In this document: in pieces, positions 7,423-17,605 of the stretch | How the letters are laid out: the number at the start of each line of letters is the position of its first letter | How positions within the stretch are numbered: the first letter of the stretch is position 1 | NCBI GenBank assembly: GCA_045653035.1 | Contig: JAZOLO010000016.1 | Coordinates: forward strand, 124,001-188,000 | Reading direction: 5' to 3' | DNA from: RGIG6353 sp045653035 | Lineage (GTDB): Bacteria; Bacillota; Clostridia; Oscillospirales; SIG627 | DNA length: 64,000 nucleotides | Program-made: the position numbers and the translations under genes | The notes under the pieces: generated by a model | What the model was told of the DNA's origin: nothing | The model's database searches: none | Seen by the model: the letters and a program-made list of their open reading frames with translations, nothing else

Positions 7423-10269
7423 ATGAAAACAAGTGTACGCTTTTTAAGCTTGCTCCTTGCAGTTCTTATGATTGCAGGGGTGGCTTTTACAGCCTCCGCT
7501 GAAAAAACCGAAAAAATAGCTAACGATGAAGCTCTCGAATTTCTCGTTAAGCTCGGTGTTTTCGGAGGATATGAAGACGGCTCGCTTAAGCCCGACAATA
7601 AGGTTGAGCGTGACGAAATGGCGAAAATTATTTTCACCCTTTCCACAACCTTCACCGACGCAGGTGCAGGCACAGCTTCATTTGCAGACGTTCCTGCAAA
7701 CGACTGGTCGGCAGGTTATATCTCTTGGTGTTCCACTAAGGGTATCGTTGGCGGTTACGGAAACGGCAATTTTGGACCCAATGACTACGTAACATACGAC
7801 CAGGCACTCAAGATGGTTGCTGGTGCTATGGGCTACAACGAATGGGATTCAAACCTTTGGCCCACCGACGTCAGAATGGTAGCTCTTACAAAGCTTTCTC
7901 TTGGTGATAACCTTGAAAGCGTTAAGGGCTCTGACTTCGTTACCCGTGCCCAGATTGCACAGATAGTTTATAACGCTCTTGATAAGGATATGAATCAGAC
8001 AAAGAGCGGTCCTTACGGTACTAAGCTTCCCATGACTCTCAAGGCTGACGTATGGGGTGTTTCTGAAGTAGCGGATAAAATCGTTGCTACCGAAAACTTC
8101 TACCTTACAGGAAGCACTGCTACCGAAGAAGAAGATGTAATCAGTCTTAACGTGTATGGCGAGGCTACTCTTGAAGAGCTTGGACTTGACGCATATTTCG
8201 GTAAGACCGACGATATAATCGGTGCTGAGGTTAGCATTATCTACCGCGGTGAAGATATCCTTGGTACAACAATCAAGTCTATCTACTCCGATGAAGTAGA
8301 GCTTACCAAAGACAAAGAAAACAAGCTTTACGTTAACGGTGTTGTGGTAAATGAAGAAAATCCCGTGAACGAAAGAGTAATTGACGATAACGGTCTTGTT
8401 TCCGACACAGCATACGACACACTTCCTAACAAGGATTACGCTTACGACGCAAAGACTGTTGACTTTAATGCAGACGGCAAGGTTGACGTTCTGGAAATCA
8501 ATTACTACCTTGCAGCAACTGTTAAATCTGTTGGTAAGAAGTCTGTTATCTTCGACAATCTTACAAACGGTATAGATGCTGATATAACTGTTGAGAATGA
8601 ATTTCTCACTTCTTCTGTAGTTCTCGCGGAGGACGACGTTGTAGTTCTCAAGGTTACAGGACCTAAGGTTGAAGTTGTAGAAGTTATAAAGCCAGTTACC
8701 GCTTCTGTTACAAAGTTTGGTAACAACAAGATAACCATTAGCGGTAATGAATATGCAGTTAACAAGGATGTATTCGTAAACCTCATCCCCACTGCACTTG
8801 ACTCTACCGTTATGGATAAGGATAGCAAGGACGAGGCTAAGAAGTATGATTTCTACATATATAACGGAAAAGTTTTCTATGCAGTTTCTAGCACTCCTGA
8901 AGTAGGAGCTATGAACTTCGCCGTTCTTGCATACGTTAACAAGCCCGAGGAGCCTGTTCTCAACGCAGAGACACAGACTTTCAGTGAAGCTTATACCGCA
9001 GTGCTTGTAATCGACGGCAAGGAAACAGTTGTTCCCCTTAATGCTGAAGAAACAATCATTGATGAAAACGGACAGACAATTTCTATCGCAGACGAATATC
9101 AGGCTTACCTTGCTTACTTGAAGGACAAGAATGATGCTGAAAAGAAACCCGAAGATAAGGCTCCTGCTGACAAGATCTTCGTTCCTTACAGCAAGGCTGA
9201 GAGAATCATAGATGGATACCTTCAGGCTCCCTACACACTTGTTTCTTACGTAATAGATGAAGACGGCAAGTATACACTTAGTATTAAGGACGAGGGCAAT
9301 GCAGACTATAAAATTCTTGAGCCAGGTACAAAGATTACTTATAACAAAGACTTCAAATTCTTCAATATAGCAGGTGATAGCAAGGTTATAATGAACGATG
9401 CTTCAGCTATTTACTACACCTACACAAAGATGGAAACAGGTGACCATAAGTATCTTGGAATTTATACCAAGGCAGATATAAAGAATGAGTTTGAAGAAGC
9501 TGAAACAGTTGGATACTCCTATCTTTATAAGGGTGAGAACGACGATTTCTATACAATCGCAGCTATTATGCTCAAGGAAGAGCTTGTTGAGATTATAAAC
9601 GAGGCAGACTACAAGACCGACGCACGTCTTATCAAGTACTGCTACGGAGATTCAACCTCGGAAATGATTGTAGAAAGAGATAACGGTATTTTCTATACTC
9701 ATAACCTCATGGATATGTCCACTCTTAAGAATGAAAGCTTCGCTTACACCGATAAAACCATAGACGATGGTGCGGTTGCACTTGAAGCTGGATATTTCTA
9801 TGCCTTTGACAAGGATTTGGACGAGTACGTTAAAATTACTATGGAATCAGCCGCTGAGCTTGGTGTGACATCTGTTTCGTCCGCAAAGCTTTCTGACGTA
9901 TACAACGGGCTTTTATTTACAGATTCAGGTGATTACGTATCAGGCGTTAGAATTCCCGAATCAGCAGTTATCTGGATGTTTAACGTTTCTGCAAACGGTG
10001 ATAAGGGTACCATTGGTGAATATGGTTACAAGCAGGTAACCCTTGATGACCTTGCAGCAACACTTGAGCTTGCTCGTGAAAAGGCTGAAATAGCATCAGA
10101 GAAAACAGGAGAGCCTGTAAAATACGATATGAGACTTATATTCTTCACATACGAAGATGGAAAGGGTAAAGAGCAGATTGCATACGTTTTAGCGGAGTAC
10201 TACTCAGAGCATTCTAACGGTTCGTTCTTTATTCACAACAGCAGCATTTTCAATAAATTCGGTGCTTAA
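7423..10269 (+). CDS. S-layer-type SLH-domain protein (paralog 2)
   Basis: A 948-residue secreted paralog of the preceding protein. The signal peptide (residues 1-26, ending TASA) is nearly the same. SLH 1 (about 31-77) has lost the usual F-x-D-V opening but keeps GGYEDGSLKP and ERDEMAK; SLH 2 (87-138, FADVPANDW...GGYGNGNFGP) is intact; SLH 3 (to about 186) is degenerate. The long C-terminal part shares ordered blocks with its neighbours, such as a MNFAVLAYVNKPEE...VIDGKE segment and YYTYTKMETGDHKYLGIYTK. Codon bias is weaker than in paralog 1, suggesting lower expression. It lies 258 bp downstream behind a terminator and its own promoter. It is probably an alternative or minor surface-layer component; that role is inference. 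Confidence 0.86.
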   Translation: MKTSVRFLSLLLAVLMIAGVAFTASAEKTEKIANDEALEFLVKLGVFGGYEDGSLKPDNKVERDEMAKIIFTLSTTFTDAGAGTASFADVPANDWSAGYISWCSTKGIVGGYGNGNFGPNDYVTYDQALKMVAGAMGYNEWDSNLWPTDVRMVALTKLSLGDNLESVKGSDFVTRAQIAQIVYNALDKDMNQTKSGPYGTKLPMTLKADVWGVSEVADKIVATENFYLTGSTATEEEDVISLNVYGEATLEELGLDAYFGKTDDIIGAEVSIIYRGEDILGTTIKSIYSDEVELTKDKENKLYVNGVVVNEENPVNERVIDDNGLVSDTAYDTLPNKDYAYDAKTVDFNADGKVDVLEINYYLAATVKSVGKKSVIFDNLTNGIDADITVENEFLTSSVVLAEDDVVVLKVTGPKVEVVEVIKPVTASVTKFGNNKITISGNEYAVNKDVFVNLIPTALDSTVMDKDSKDEAKKYDFYIYNGKVFYAVSSTPEVGAMNFAVLAYVNKPEEPVLNAETQTFSEAYTAVLVIDGKETVVPLNAEETIIDENGQTISIADEYQAYLAYLKDKNDAEKKPEDKAPADKIFVPYSKAERIIDGYLQAPYTLVSYVIDEDGKYTLSIKDEGNADYKILEPGTKITYNKDFKFFNIAGDSKVIMNDASAIYYTYTKMETGDHKYLGIYTKADIKNEFEEAETVGYSYLYKGENDDFYTIAAIMLKEELVEIINEADYKTDARLIKYCYGDSTSEMIVERDNGIFYTHNLMDMSTLKNESFAYTDKTIDDGAVALEAGYFYAFDKDLDEYVKITMESAAELGVTSVSSAKLSDVYNGLLFTDSGDYVSGVRIPESAVIWMFNVSANGDKGTIGEYGYKQVTLDDLAATLELAREKAEIASEKTGEPVKYDMRLIFFTYEDGKGKEQIAYVLAEYYSEHSNGSFFIHNSSIFNKFGA

Positions 10270-10330
10270 AACACGGAATTCGAAACATAAATAAACACAC
10301 GGCATAAAAGATATTTAGGAGGTTTTCTCA

Positions 10331-13300
10331 ATGAAAACAAGTATTCGCTTTTTAGCGGTCATCTTTGCTGTGGCTATGATGGTACTGTCATTTGCAACTG
10401 TATCGGCAAATTCGTTTTCCGATGTTACAAATGAAACACCTCATGCTAAGGCTATTGACAGCTTGACCAGCCTCGGTATCATTCACGGATACGAGGATAA
10501 CACTTTTAAGCCTGACCTTCCTGTCAGACGTGATGAAATTGCAAAACTCGTTTACACCACTTTTACTACATCTATAGATGCAGGTGACGGTGTTGTAACA
10601 TTCCCCGACGTTGAAGCAAACAGTTGGGCTAAGGGATATATCTCATGGTGTGCAGGCATGAAGATTGTCGGCGGCTATGAGGACGGCAAATTTAAGCCCG
10701 AAGGCAACGTTACTTATGATGAAGCACTTAAGATGGTATGTGCAATGCTTGGCTACGTGGATTTCAAACCTGAAATGTGGCCCGTTGACGTAAGACTTAA
10801 GGCACTTGTTGACCTGAACCTTGGTGAAAAACTCGCAGACGTAGCAGGTGATGCGACTCTTACACGTGCTCAGGTAGCACAGCTTTTCTACAACGCTTTT
10901 GATGAGCCTATGTACGTAGAGCCTCTGACAGAAGAAGAAAAGAAGCCCGGTAAGATTCACATAGGCAAGGCTCCTGTAGTTAAGACCCTTGCGGCTGACG
11001 TTTGGGGTTACACAGAAGAAGTTGCTGAAATAGTTGCCACAGAAAACTGGGGTCTTGTAGTTCCTTACAAGGCTAAGGAAGATGCAACCATCATTCGTTC
11101 TACCACAGCTCCAAATAACGTAGATGTTCGTACTTATACAAAGACTGGAAAAGATAACGTAATCAAGCTTCGTTTCCTTGATACAGAAGGAAAGGCTATT
11201 CTTGAAAACGGTGTTGAAAAGGTTGAAACACTTAAGCTTGAAGACCTCGGTCTCGAAGCTTACGTAGGTAATACCGACGAACTCCTTACAAGACGCATCA
11301 ATATCCTTATCAATAAGAAGGGTGAGTATACCTCATCTACCCTCATGGGTAATGTGCTTGATAGTTTCTCCGGTGCCTACAGCAATCCTTCCAACGTTTC
11401 CGAAGAAGAAGTAAACTATACACATACCAAGGCGAGTGAAGACGGTCAGAGATATCAGCTCGGTCAGAGATATCACAAGTATGGTATTAAGATTAACGAT
11501 ATAACACATGAGTATGAAGATTTCCAGGAAATGAGAAAGCTCGTTTATCTTGATAAAGCTGCCCGCGAATCACTGGGTTACCCCGAAGGGTCAGTTCTTG
11601 TTCAGCCTGCAACAACTAAATATGACGATACCGTTAAAACAGAAGTAATTCCTGTAGGTAACTACTACCTTGATAGCGATGGTAACGTGATGAACATGTT
11701 TGAGTATGGTGCATGGAGCGGTAACAACAATCCTTCACTTGCATACGAGAAGTTTTCTTTCCCCAGAGCTATTATTCAAAGCAATTCTATTCCATCTAAC
11801 AGAAAGGCTATAGACTCCGACGGTGACGGATATTACGAATACCTTGTATTTAACTATTACTCAGTTTACATTGTAGATTCTGTTTCCAAGAAGCAGGTAA
11901 AGCTTAACTCAACATATTCTTCAGCAACATTCTCTTATGATGCTGATGAGTTCCATTCAGACCTTATGCCCAAAAAGGGAGATATAATCGTAGGTTACTT
12001 TATTGGTGACGAGTTCTTCCACGTAGGAACTGCTAACATGATCACTGCATTTTCCACTAAGTACGTGGGCGGAAACACAACTCTTTACGGATATGCTACT
12101 TACGCGGGCAACACCTCTCTTTCTCTTGCTGGTACAAATTCGGGTAAAACTATACTTGAAGGCGTTGCAAATTCACCTGATATGTCACCTTATGTTGGAT
12201 TTAATTCAGTAATTGGCAACTACAATTACGCTAACTACTATATCTACGACGAATCTATCGTTTACGCAACCCCTGCAACGGAATATGACATTAAAAACGT
12301 AACAGGCGGACAGAAGAGAGCGATCCTCATGTTCGTTGATAAACCCACCGAGGCTCAGATCAACGAAAAGACAAAGCAGTATGAGATATTCTACCCTGCA
12401 TACCTTATCATCAACGGTAAGGAAGAGCTTGTAAACCTTAAGGCTACAAATGCTATCAACGGCAGTGAAGCAGCTACCATTGCTCAGGACGGTTCAATGT
12501 ACAGAGCATACATTAATGACGACGGTTACGTAATGTACCGCAACATGCTTGTAAGCTATGAGGTAGACGCTGACGGTTACTATTCACTTACAACTGCTGA
12601 TAAGTTACAGCCTGAAGATGGCGAATTGATTGTTCCTCAGAACGGTTACTTCCTTGAAATTGATCCTTCAACTAAGATTATGACTATCAAGGATGCAAGC
12701 GGCAACCTTATCAAGGACAAAGACGGTAACGATATCACAAAGATTATCGCTAACGGAACTTCAATCATCTACTATCCTTTTACAAAGAAGACCACAGGCT
12801 CTCACGAGTATATCGACTTCTATCTTGGAAGTGAGATTCCCTCCGACTTCAACAAGATTGAGCTTAAGGGAGATACCTACCTTACTCTTGACGAAGAAAC
12901 GGGTCTCTACATTCTTGCTACTGCAATGATAGGACTTGACGGCTTCGACAGTGTTGGTTCAGGATCTAATAAGAAGGTTACTTACAAGACCGATGCACGT
13001 TTCCACCTTATTGCTTTTGCTGACAGTGATGCCACATACGACGAGGCAGACGAGGAAGTATACGCTAACTACTACTTTAAGGGTATCTATGAAGGCACAG
13101 ACGTAATTGGTGTTAACAAGGATCAGGAATACGCACATGCTACACCCGCAACAACCGCAGGTATCTATGCTTGGGACGAGGAAAACGACAACTACGTAGC
13201 AATTGACGAAGCAAGTGCTTCTTCTTACACTGAAGAGAGCATCGACACAGTTATTGCCGATATGTCTTTAATATTCACAGATGACAACACCAGCGGCTTA

Positions 13301-13579
13301 AAGCTTAACGAAACAACTAAGATCATTGCTATCAAGGACGTTCCCGACAACTCAGATGAGGAATTCCTCTTTGAAGAAATCACACTTGAAGACCTTGATA
13401 CACTCCTCACAACCATTGGAGAGTACAACGATCTCAACACTGCAAGCGAAAAACTTGAAGCGAAGATCGGTACCTACGTTGACGACGATAAGAAGACTCA
13501 GATAGCTTACATCATCGTTGACTGGGTAGAGTATAACGAGGAGCTTGAAGACTACACCTTCGCAGGTGAAACTAAGTAA
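10331..13579 (+). CDS. S-layer-type SLH-domain protein (paralog 3)
   Basis: The largest of the three paralogs, 1082 residues. It has a signal peptide (1-26, ending TVSA), SLH 1 (from residue 29, FSDV...HGYEDNTFKP...RRDEIAK), SLH 2 (FPDVEANSWAKGY...GGYEDGKFKP) and a degenerate SLH 3 ending LTRAQVAQLFYNAF. Shared C-terminal blocks include IIYYPFTKKTTGSHEYIDFY and the AGIYAWDEENDNYV segment. An extra stretch of roughly 130 residues in the middle accounts for its greater length. Only 61 bp separate it from the previous gene. I see no terminator or good promoter there, so it is probably cotranscribed, with its own ATTTAGGAGGTTTTC ribosome binding block at 10314-10328. Confidence 0.86.
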   Translation: MKTSIRFLAVIFAVAMMVLSFATVSANSFSDVTNETPHAKAIDSLTSLGIIHGYEDNTFKPDLPVRRDEIAKLVYTTFTTSIDAGDGVVTFPDVEANSWAKGYISWCAGMKIVGGYEDGKFKPEGNVTYDEALKMVCAMLGYVDFKPEMWPVDVRLKALVDLNLGEKLADVAGDATLTRAQVAQLFYNAFDEPMYVEPLTEEEKKPGKIHIGKAPVVKTLAADVWGYTEEVAEIVATENWGLVVPYKAKEDATIIRSTTAPNNVDVRTYTKTGKDNVIKLRFLDTEGKAILENGVEKVETLKLEDLGLEAYVGNTDELLTRRINILINKKGEYTSSTLMGNVLDSFSGAYSNPSNVSEEEVNYTHTKASEDGQRYQLGQRYHKYGIKINDITHEYEDFQEMRKLVYLDKAARESLGYPEGSVLVQPATTKYDDTVKTEVIPVGNYYLDSDGNVMNMFEYGAWSGNNNPSLAYEKFSFPRAIIQSNSIPSNRKAIDSDGDGYYEYLVFNYYSVYIVDSVSKKQVKLNSTYSSATFSYDADEFHSDLMPKKGDIIVGYFIGDEFFHVGTANMITAFSTKYVGGNTTLYGYATYAGNTSLSLAGTNSGKTILEGVANSPDMSPYVGFNSVIGNYNYANYYIYDESIVYATPATEYDIKNVTGGQKRAILMFVDKPTEAQINEKTKQYEIFYPAYLIINGKEELVNLKATNAINGSEAATIAQDGSMYRAYINDDGYVMYRNMLVSYEVDADGYYSLTTADKLQPEDGELIVPQNGYFLEIDPSTKIMTIKDASGNLIKDKDGNDITKIIANGTSIIYYPFTKKTTGSHEYIDFYLGSEIPSDFNKIELKGDTYLTLDEETGLYILATAMIGLDGFDSVGSGSNKKVTYKTDARFHLIAFADSDATYDEADEEVYANYYFKGIYEGTDVIGVNKDQEYAHATPATTAGIYAWDEENDNYVAIDEASASSYTEESIDTVIADMSLIFTDDNTSGLKLNETTKIIAIKDVPDNSDEEFLFEEITLEDLDTLLTTIGEYNDLNTASEKLEAKIGTYVDDDKKTQIAYIIVDWVEYNEELEDYTFAGETK

Positions 13580-13678
13580 GACCTCATAACGGATAGGGGA
13601 GACTCCCACCGAGCCTCCCCTCCAACCAAAACTTTAGTTTACGAGAAGTTTCGTTAAACTTATACATGGAGGAAAAAT

Positions 13679-16414
13679 ATGAAATCAAAACTGACAAATC
13701 GCCTTCTTATGACGATAGTAGTCGCAGTTATGCTTTCTGTTGTCTTTGCTGTTTCTTCCCTTGCAGCTATCACCGGAGGTCTCGGTGTAATTGAGGGACT
13801 TGAAAGCGGAAAGAACTATGAAGCGGCTAGCGTTACTATGAACGCTGAAGGCACAGGCAAGGCCATTGATGAATTAAATGCATTTGTCCTTGACGCAAAC
13901 TCAAACAAGGACCTTGCAGGTCTCTACGTTGTTCGCGAAACGGATGAAACCGAATGGTCTGATATAATTTACGTTTACGGCGATATCGAAAACAGAAAGA
14001 AGCTTGGTACGCTTACATCTGACAAACCTGTTTTTACAAATGACACGTCTGTACAATGGGTACCGGGTGTATACGTAGGTGCTAGATCGTGGATGGCAAC
14101 AGCATTCTGTGCACACGATATGTATTCTTCTCCCTACAGTCCAAAAGAGCTTGCTGATGCTATAGCCACTTCCGATACAGAAGACGAGACTCAAATGAGG
14201 GAAAAAATTCGTGCCGTTATGCAGAAGATAAGCCTTAACTATGCTTACACTAGTGATGAAATCATTAACATAAAAGAAGTTAAGTCCATGAAATTCTCTT
14301 CTGCATATCAGAATGCATACATTAAACTCGTTGGAGCTAAGCCCAGGGTTGAATTCTATATTATGCTTCCTGACGGTACCATTGATGTAGTTGAGTGGAT
14401 CGGTGAGGGCAAAGATTACACCTCTAAGTCCACGCCTAATTATACTGCAACACTTAATCTTCAGACGGTTGATTTTCAGGCACTTTCCGGACTTCCTAAA
14501 GAAGGATGGCTTGTGGGCTTCAAATATTATCCCATTTACGATGTAGAGCTTGAAAATATGACCCCTATTGATTCTACCCTGAATAATAAAGCTATTGGTA
14601 TTTATATGAGAGCTCCTTCATCTTTAGCTTCTCATTTAAATTCCGATTATTACGTTATCAATAGACCTGCAATGCCTACTCCCACAGGTATCACCTTTGT
14701 GGATGGTACGTTCTATGGACTTCAGGCTGATAAAAAGTACATTGTTTCACCTTACACTGTATTAGGTATTGATGAAGAGAATGCCATTACAGTTGAGGGC
14801 AAAACAGAGTTTGCTCTTGACCCTGAAAAGCAGGTAGGTCTTTGGTCTATCGCTCTTGCAGGTAACGATGATTTTGCTCCCTCCTCTCCCGCAGTATTTG
14901 ACGACAAGGGCACAATCCTTATCTACAACTATCCCAAGCTTGAAGTTAGAAAAGCTCTTTATGAGTTTGACAGTGGAAAGCTAATTACACAAAGGAATAC
15001 TAAAGATTTTGTTGTTGGAAAAATAACCAGTAACGATAACGGCTTGTATCCCACTGCTACGAATATCCAGACTGAAACAGGACTTGGAAGCGACATTACA
15101 ATTGCTCTTTTCAATGCTGCTGATGCACAGGCGAGAACTCAAGTTCTCGCAAACAACAAGGATTACATTCAGGGTTACACCTTCGCATACGGATTTATGC
15201 CTGAGGAAATTCTTCCCGTTAATGATGTTAGGACATATTCGTACAAGGTACAAACACAGGCGAAACGCCAAACTATCAACTTTGTTTATACTAACAACAC
15301 GATGCGTCTCGATGCATATGTAATGGGACTTGATGGCAAGGTTAATGTTTATACTTACCTTGACACAGGTAAGGAGCTTGCCACAGGTTCAACTACAACT
15401 TCAACGATAGACTTTACCTCTGATGAGGGCTGGGATAAACCTCTTCCTGATGTTGGCTACCTTGTTGGTGTAAAAACGTATCCTATGTATGGTATGACCG
15501 ATGGTGAAAACGTAAAGTTTAGTTTTGCTGGAGGTAACACAACTATTCACGAAAAAGAAATGGTTCGCTTCAATTATTACATTGGCGAATACGACATCAA
15601 GGGAAATGCTCCTGCACCCAAGCTTTCATCCTTCCCTGTAATCGCAGGCGGATACGGTGAGATAAGTGGACTTAATCCTGCGTACGATTACGAGTGTCAG
15701 TACTCTCTTGACGGCGGCGAAACTTGGATGGATTCACTTGATGAGAACGGTCAAAAGAAGGTTATAACACAAAAAACTGCCTTCAAGGTAACCAAAGGTG
15801 CTATGTACAGAGTAAGAGTCATGGATAGCGAAGAATACTATGGCTCAGATTATGCTATAGTTACAGTCGAGGAATACAACGAGCCTGACGGTGAAATGCT
15901 TGCAAGCGAAGTTGTAAAGATTCATCTTCCTAATGACTTTGTAGAGCTCAGTGCAAGCTACGAAATGGATCTCTCAGTTAAAAACTGGGTATCCTCCCTT
16001 GCCCTTGAAAATATCAAGACAGTAGCTCCCGAGTCAATTATCACTCTTGCAGGCGACGGATACAAGTTTGTAGTAACAGCTTCCAATATTGTGACAGATG
16101 ACAAGGTACACTACTATGACATGGCAGTTTCCCTCGACGGCGAAAGTAGATACAACACTCTTCATGACAAGCTTGTTGAAATGGCAGGTAAGGAATACGT
16201 TACTGACGTATACTTCGAGTCCTCTAATGGACTTCCTTTTGAAGAAGCACAGCTCATGATTCTTGTTGATGAGGATTTTGAAGGAGCTGATATTGAACTC
16301 AGAGCCTACAATGAAAGAATCGACAAGCTTCGTAAGGTTGAAGAAGCAACTGTATACAACGGTTGGGTAACCTTCAATAACTTTGCAGAAACATACGTTC
16401 TTATTTCTAAGTAA
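13679..16414 (+). CDS. Large secreted protein without SLH domains
   Basis: This 911-residue protein starts with a signal peptide (about residues 1-30, ending SLAA) and has no SLH motif, no LPxTG motif and no C-terminal membrane segment. I recognise no family. It contains an internal duplication: a module ending WLVGFKYYPIYDVELENM (about residues 278-295) followed by a segment to YGLQADKKYIVSPY recurs as YLVGVKTYPMYGMTDGENV (about 595-613) leading to ISGLNPAYDYECQYSLDGG. A repeated G-L-x-x-x-x-x-Y pattern suggests beta-sandwich units. It follows SLH paralog 3 by 99 bp, with a GGAGG site at 13669-13673 and a strong terminator after it, so it is probably the last gene of the surface-protein unit. 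An extracellular role with the SLH proteins is inferred from position only. Confidence 0.75.
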   Translation: MKSKLTNRLLMTIVVAVMLSVVFAVSSLAAITGGLGVIEGLESGKNYEAASVTMNAEGTGKAIDELNAFVLDANSNKDLAGLYVVRETDETEWSDIIYVYGDIENRKKLGTLTSDKPVFTNDTSVQWVPGVYVGARSWMATAFCAHDMYSSPYSPKELADAIATSDTEDETQMREKIRAVMQKISLNYAYTSDEIINIKEVKSMKFSSAYQNAYIKLVGAKPRVEFYIMLPDGTIDVVEWIGEGKDYTSKSTPNYTATLNLQTVDFQALSGLPKEGWLVGFKYYPIYDVELENMTPIDSTLNNKAIGIYMRAPSSLASHLNSDYYVINRPAMPTPTGITFVDGTFYGLQADKKYIVSPYTVLGIDEENAITVEGKTEFALDPEKQVGLWSIALAGNDDFAPSSPAVFDDKGTILIYNYPKLEVRKALYEFDSGKLITQRNTKDFVVGKITSNDNGLYPTATNIQTETGLGSDITIALFNAADAQARTQVLANNKDYIQGYTFAYGFMPEEILPVNDVRTYSYKVQTQAKRQTINFVYTNNTMRLDAYVMGLDGKVNVYTYLDTGKELATGSTTTSTIDFTSDEGWDKPLPDVGYLVGVKTYPMYGMTDGENVKFSFAGGNTTIHEKEMVRFNYYIGEYDIKGNAPAPKLSSFPVIAGGYGEISGLNPAYDYECQYSLDGGETWMDSLDENGQKKVITQKTAFKVTKGAMYRVRVMDSEEYYGSDYAIVTVEEYNEPDGEMLASEVVKIHLPNDFVELSASYEMDLSVKNWVSSLALENIKTVAPESIITLAGDGYKFVVTASNIVTDDKVHYYDMAVSLDGESRYNTLHDKLVEMAGKEYVTDVYFESSNGLPFEEAQLMILVDEDFEGADIELRAYNERIDKLRKVEEATVYNGWVTFNNFAETYVLISK

Positions 16415-16426
16415 GACAAAAAACAC

Positions 16427-16465
16427 ATCAGGACAGAGAACATAAGTTCTCTGTCCTGATTTTTT
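16427..16465 (+). terminator. Terminator closing the surface-protein locus
   Basis: Perfect 15-bp stem (16427-16441 / 16446-16460), ATAA loop, six Ts. A weaker GGACGG/CCGTCC hairpin at 16505-16524 may serve the minus-strand gene ending at 16544. Confidence 0.92.
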
Positions 16466-16543
16466 GGATAGTGTTTTAGTAGCTTTTATGAGCACAAAAT
16501 ATAAGGACGGCGTAAATACCGTCCCTGTAAATATTAAGTATAT

Positions 16544-17605
16544 TTATAAATCAAGCTTCATATCACCCGTTTTAACAAGACCTGCTTTTCTCAGTATCTC
16601 GTTGAAGATAAGTGAAAAAACCATGGGGAGAATAATTGAGATGAGAAGAAGTCCTATCCAGAAGAAGAGTCCTTTTTCGTTTGTGGACTGTATAGCACCC
16701 AGAGGACCTACAAGACCGCACGTGCCCATACCAGCAGAAACGCCGTTACATTCAAGCTTAAAGAGCATTGTGGAAAGCGGACCCGTAACTGCTGAAGCAA
16801 GGGTGGGAGCTAGCCAGATAATCGGCTTTTTCACGATGTTCCCCATCTGTAGCATTGAAGTACCAAGACCTTGTGCAACTATACCGCCCCAACCGTTTTC
16901 TCTAAAGCTTATTATCGCAAAGCCTACCATCTGGGCACAGCATCCTGCCATAGCCGCACCGCCTGCAATACCCGATATTCCAATCATAGCGCATATCGCC
17001 GCCGAGCTTATGGGGAGAGTAAGGATTATTCCCACAACTACCGAAATGATAATTCCCATAACAAGAGGCTGTGCCTCGGTTGCGGTGTTTATAAAGTAGC
17101 CAAGCCAGTACATCACGTAGGCAACAGCAGGGCAGACAAGCTTTGCCACAAGAGTGCCCGAAAGAATTGTTACGATAGGAGTGACGAGAATGTCTATCTT
17201 TGTTTCCTTCGATACTATCTTACCAAGCTCTACTGCAATAATGGCTACGAAAAACGCTCCTGCTGGACCTGCGGTAATAGATTTTTCAGCACCCATAAGG
17301 GTGTAGACCGTTGCAAGGTTGTTGCCGACTATTCCCACAGCCGCCGCCGAAAACATAACGAGAGGCGGTGCTTTGAGAGCGTAGGCTATAGAGACACCAA
17401 GGGCTGCACCTGTAGCTCCTTGTGCATAGCCTTTTATTTCGGAGAATATCTTTATTCCCGTATAATCGCCCAGAGCACCGAAAATCGTTCCTATAAGAAG
17501 GGAAGCGAACAGTCCCAGTGCCATAGAGCCCATAACGTCGATAAAATAGGTCTTAAGTGATAGCTTTACGTTCTTTCTTTCGAGAAATGCTTTTATTTTA
17601 GTCAT
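16544..17605 (-). CDS. PfoR-like PTS EIIC-family membrane protein
   Basis: A 353-residue, very hydrophobic protein with about eight to ten membrane segments and many Gly/Ala pairs in the helices. The pattern, including GNNLATVYTLMGAEKSITAGPAGAF and the conserved ending PLGAIQS...GLFFWIGLLLI, matches the PTS_EIIC_2/PfoR family (COG3641). PfoR was first described as a regulator linked to perfringolysin O, but most family members are simply uncharacterised sugar-transporter-like membrane proteins. No EIIA or EIIB partner is encoded nearby, so phosphotransferase transport cannot be claimed. Its start overlaps the upstream DUF1836 gene by 8 bp, indicating translational coupling. Confidence 0.8.
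   Translation of the reverse strand: MTKIKAFLERKNVKLSLKTYFIDVMGSMALGLFASLLIGTIFGALGDYTGIKIFSEIKGYAQGATGAALGVSIAYALKAPPLVMFSAAAVGIVGNNLATVYTLMGAEKSITAGPAGAFFVAIIAVELGKIVSKETKIDILVTPIVTILSGTLVAKLVCPAVAYVMYWLGYFINTATEAQPLVMGIIISVVVGIILTLPISSAAICAMIGISGIAGGAAMAGCCAQMVGFAIISFRENGWGGIVAQGLGTSMLQMGNIVKKPIIWLAPTLASAVTGPLSTMLFKLECNGVSAGMGTCGLVGPLGAIQSTNEKGLFFWIGLLLISIILPMVFSLIFNEILRKAGLVKTGDMKLDL

Noticed and set aside
13582..13640. Terminator between SLH paralog 3 and the next gene
   Set aside because: A GGGGAG/CTCCCC pairing exists, but with a long loop and no T-run, so I cannot support a terminator.
16544..17605. Complete PTS sugar transporter
   Set aside because: Only an EIIC/PfoR-like membrane protein is present; no EIIA or EIIB gene is nearby.
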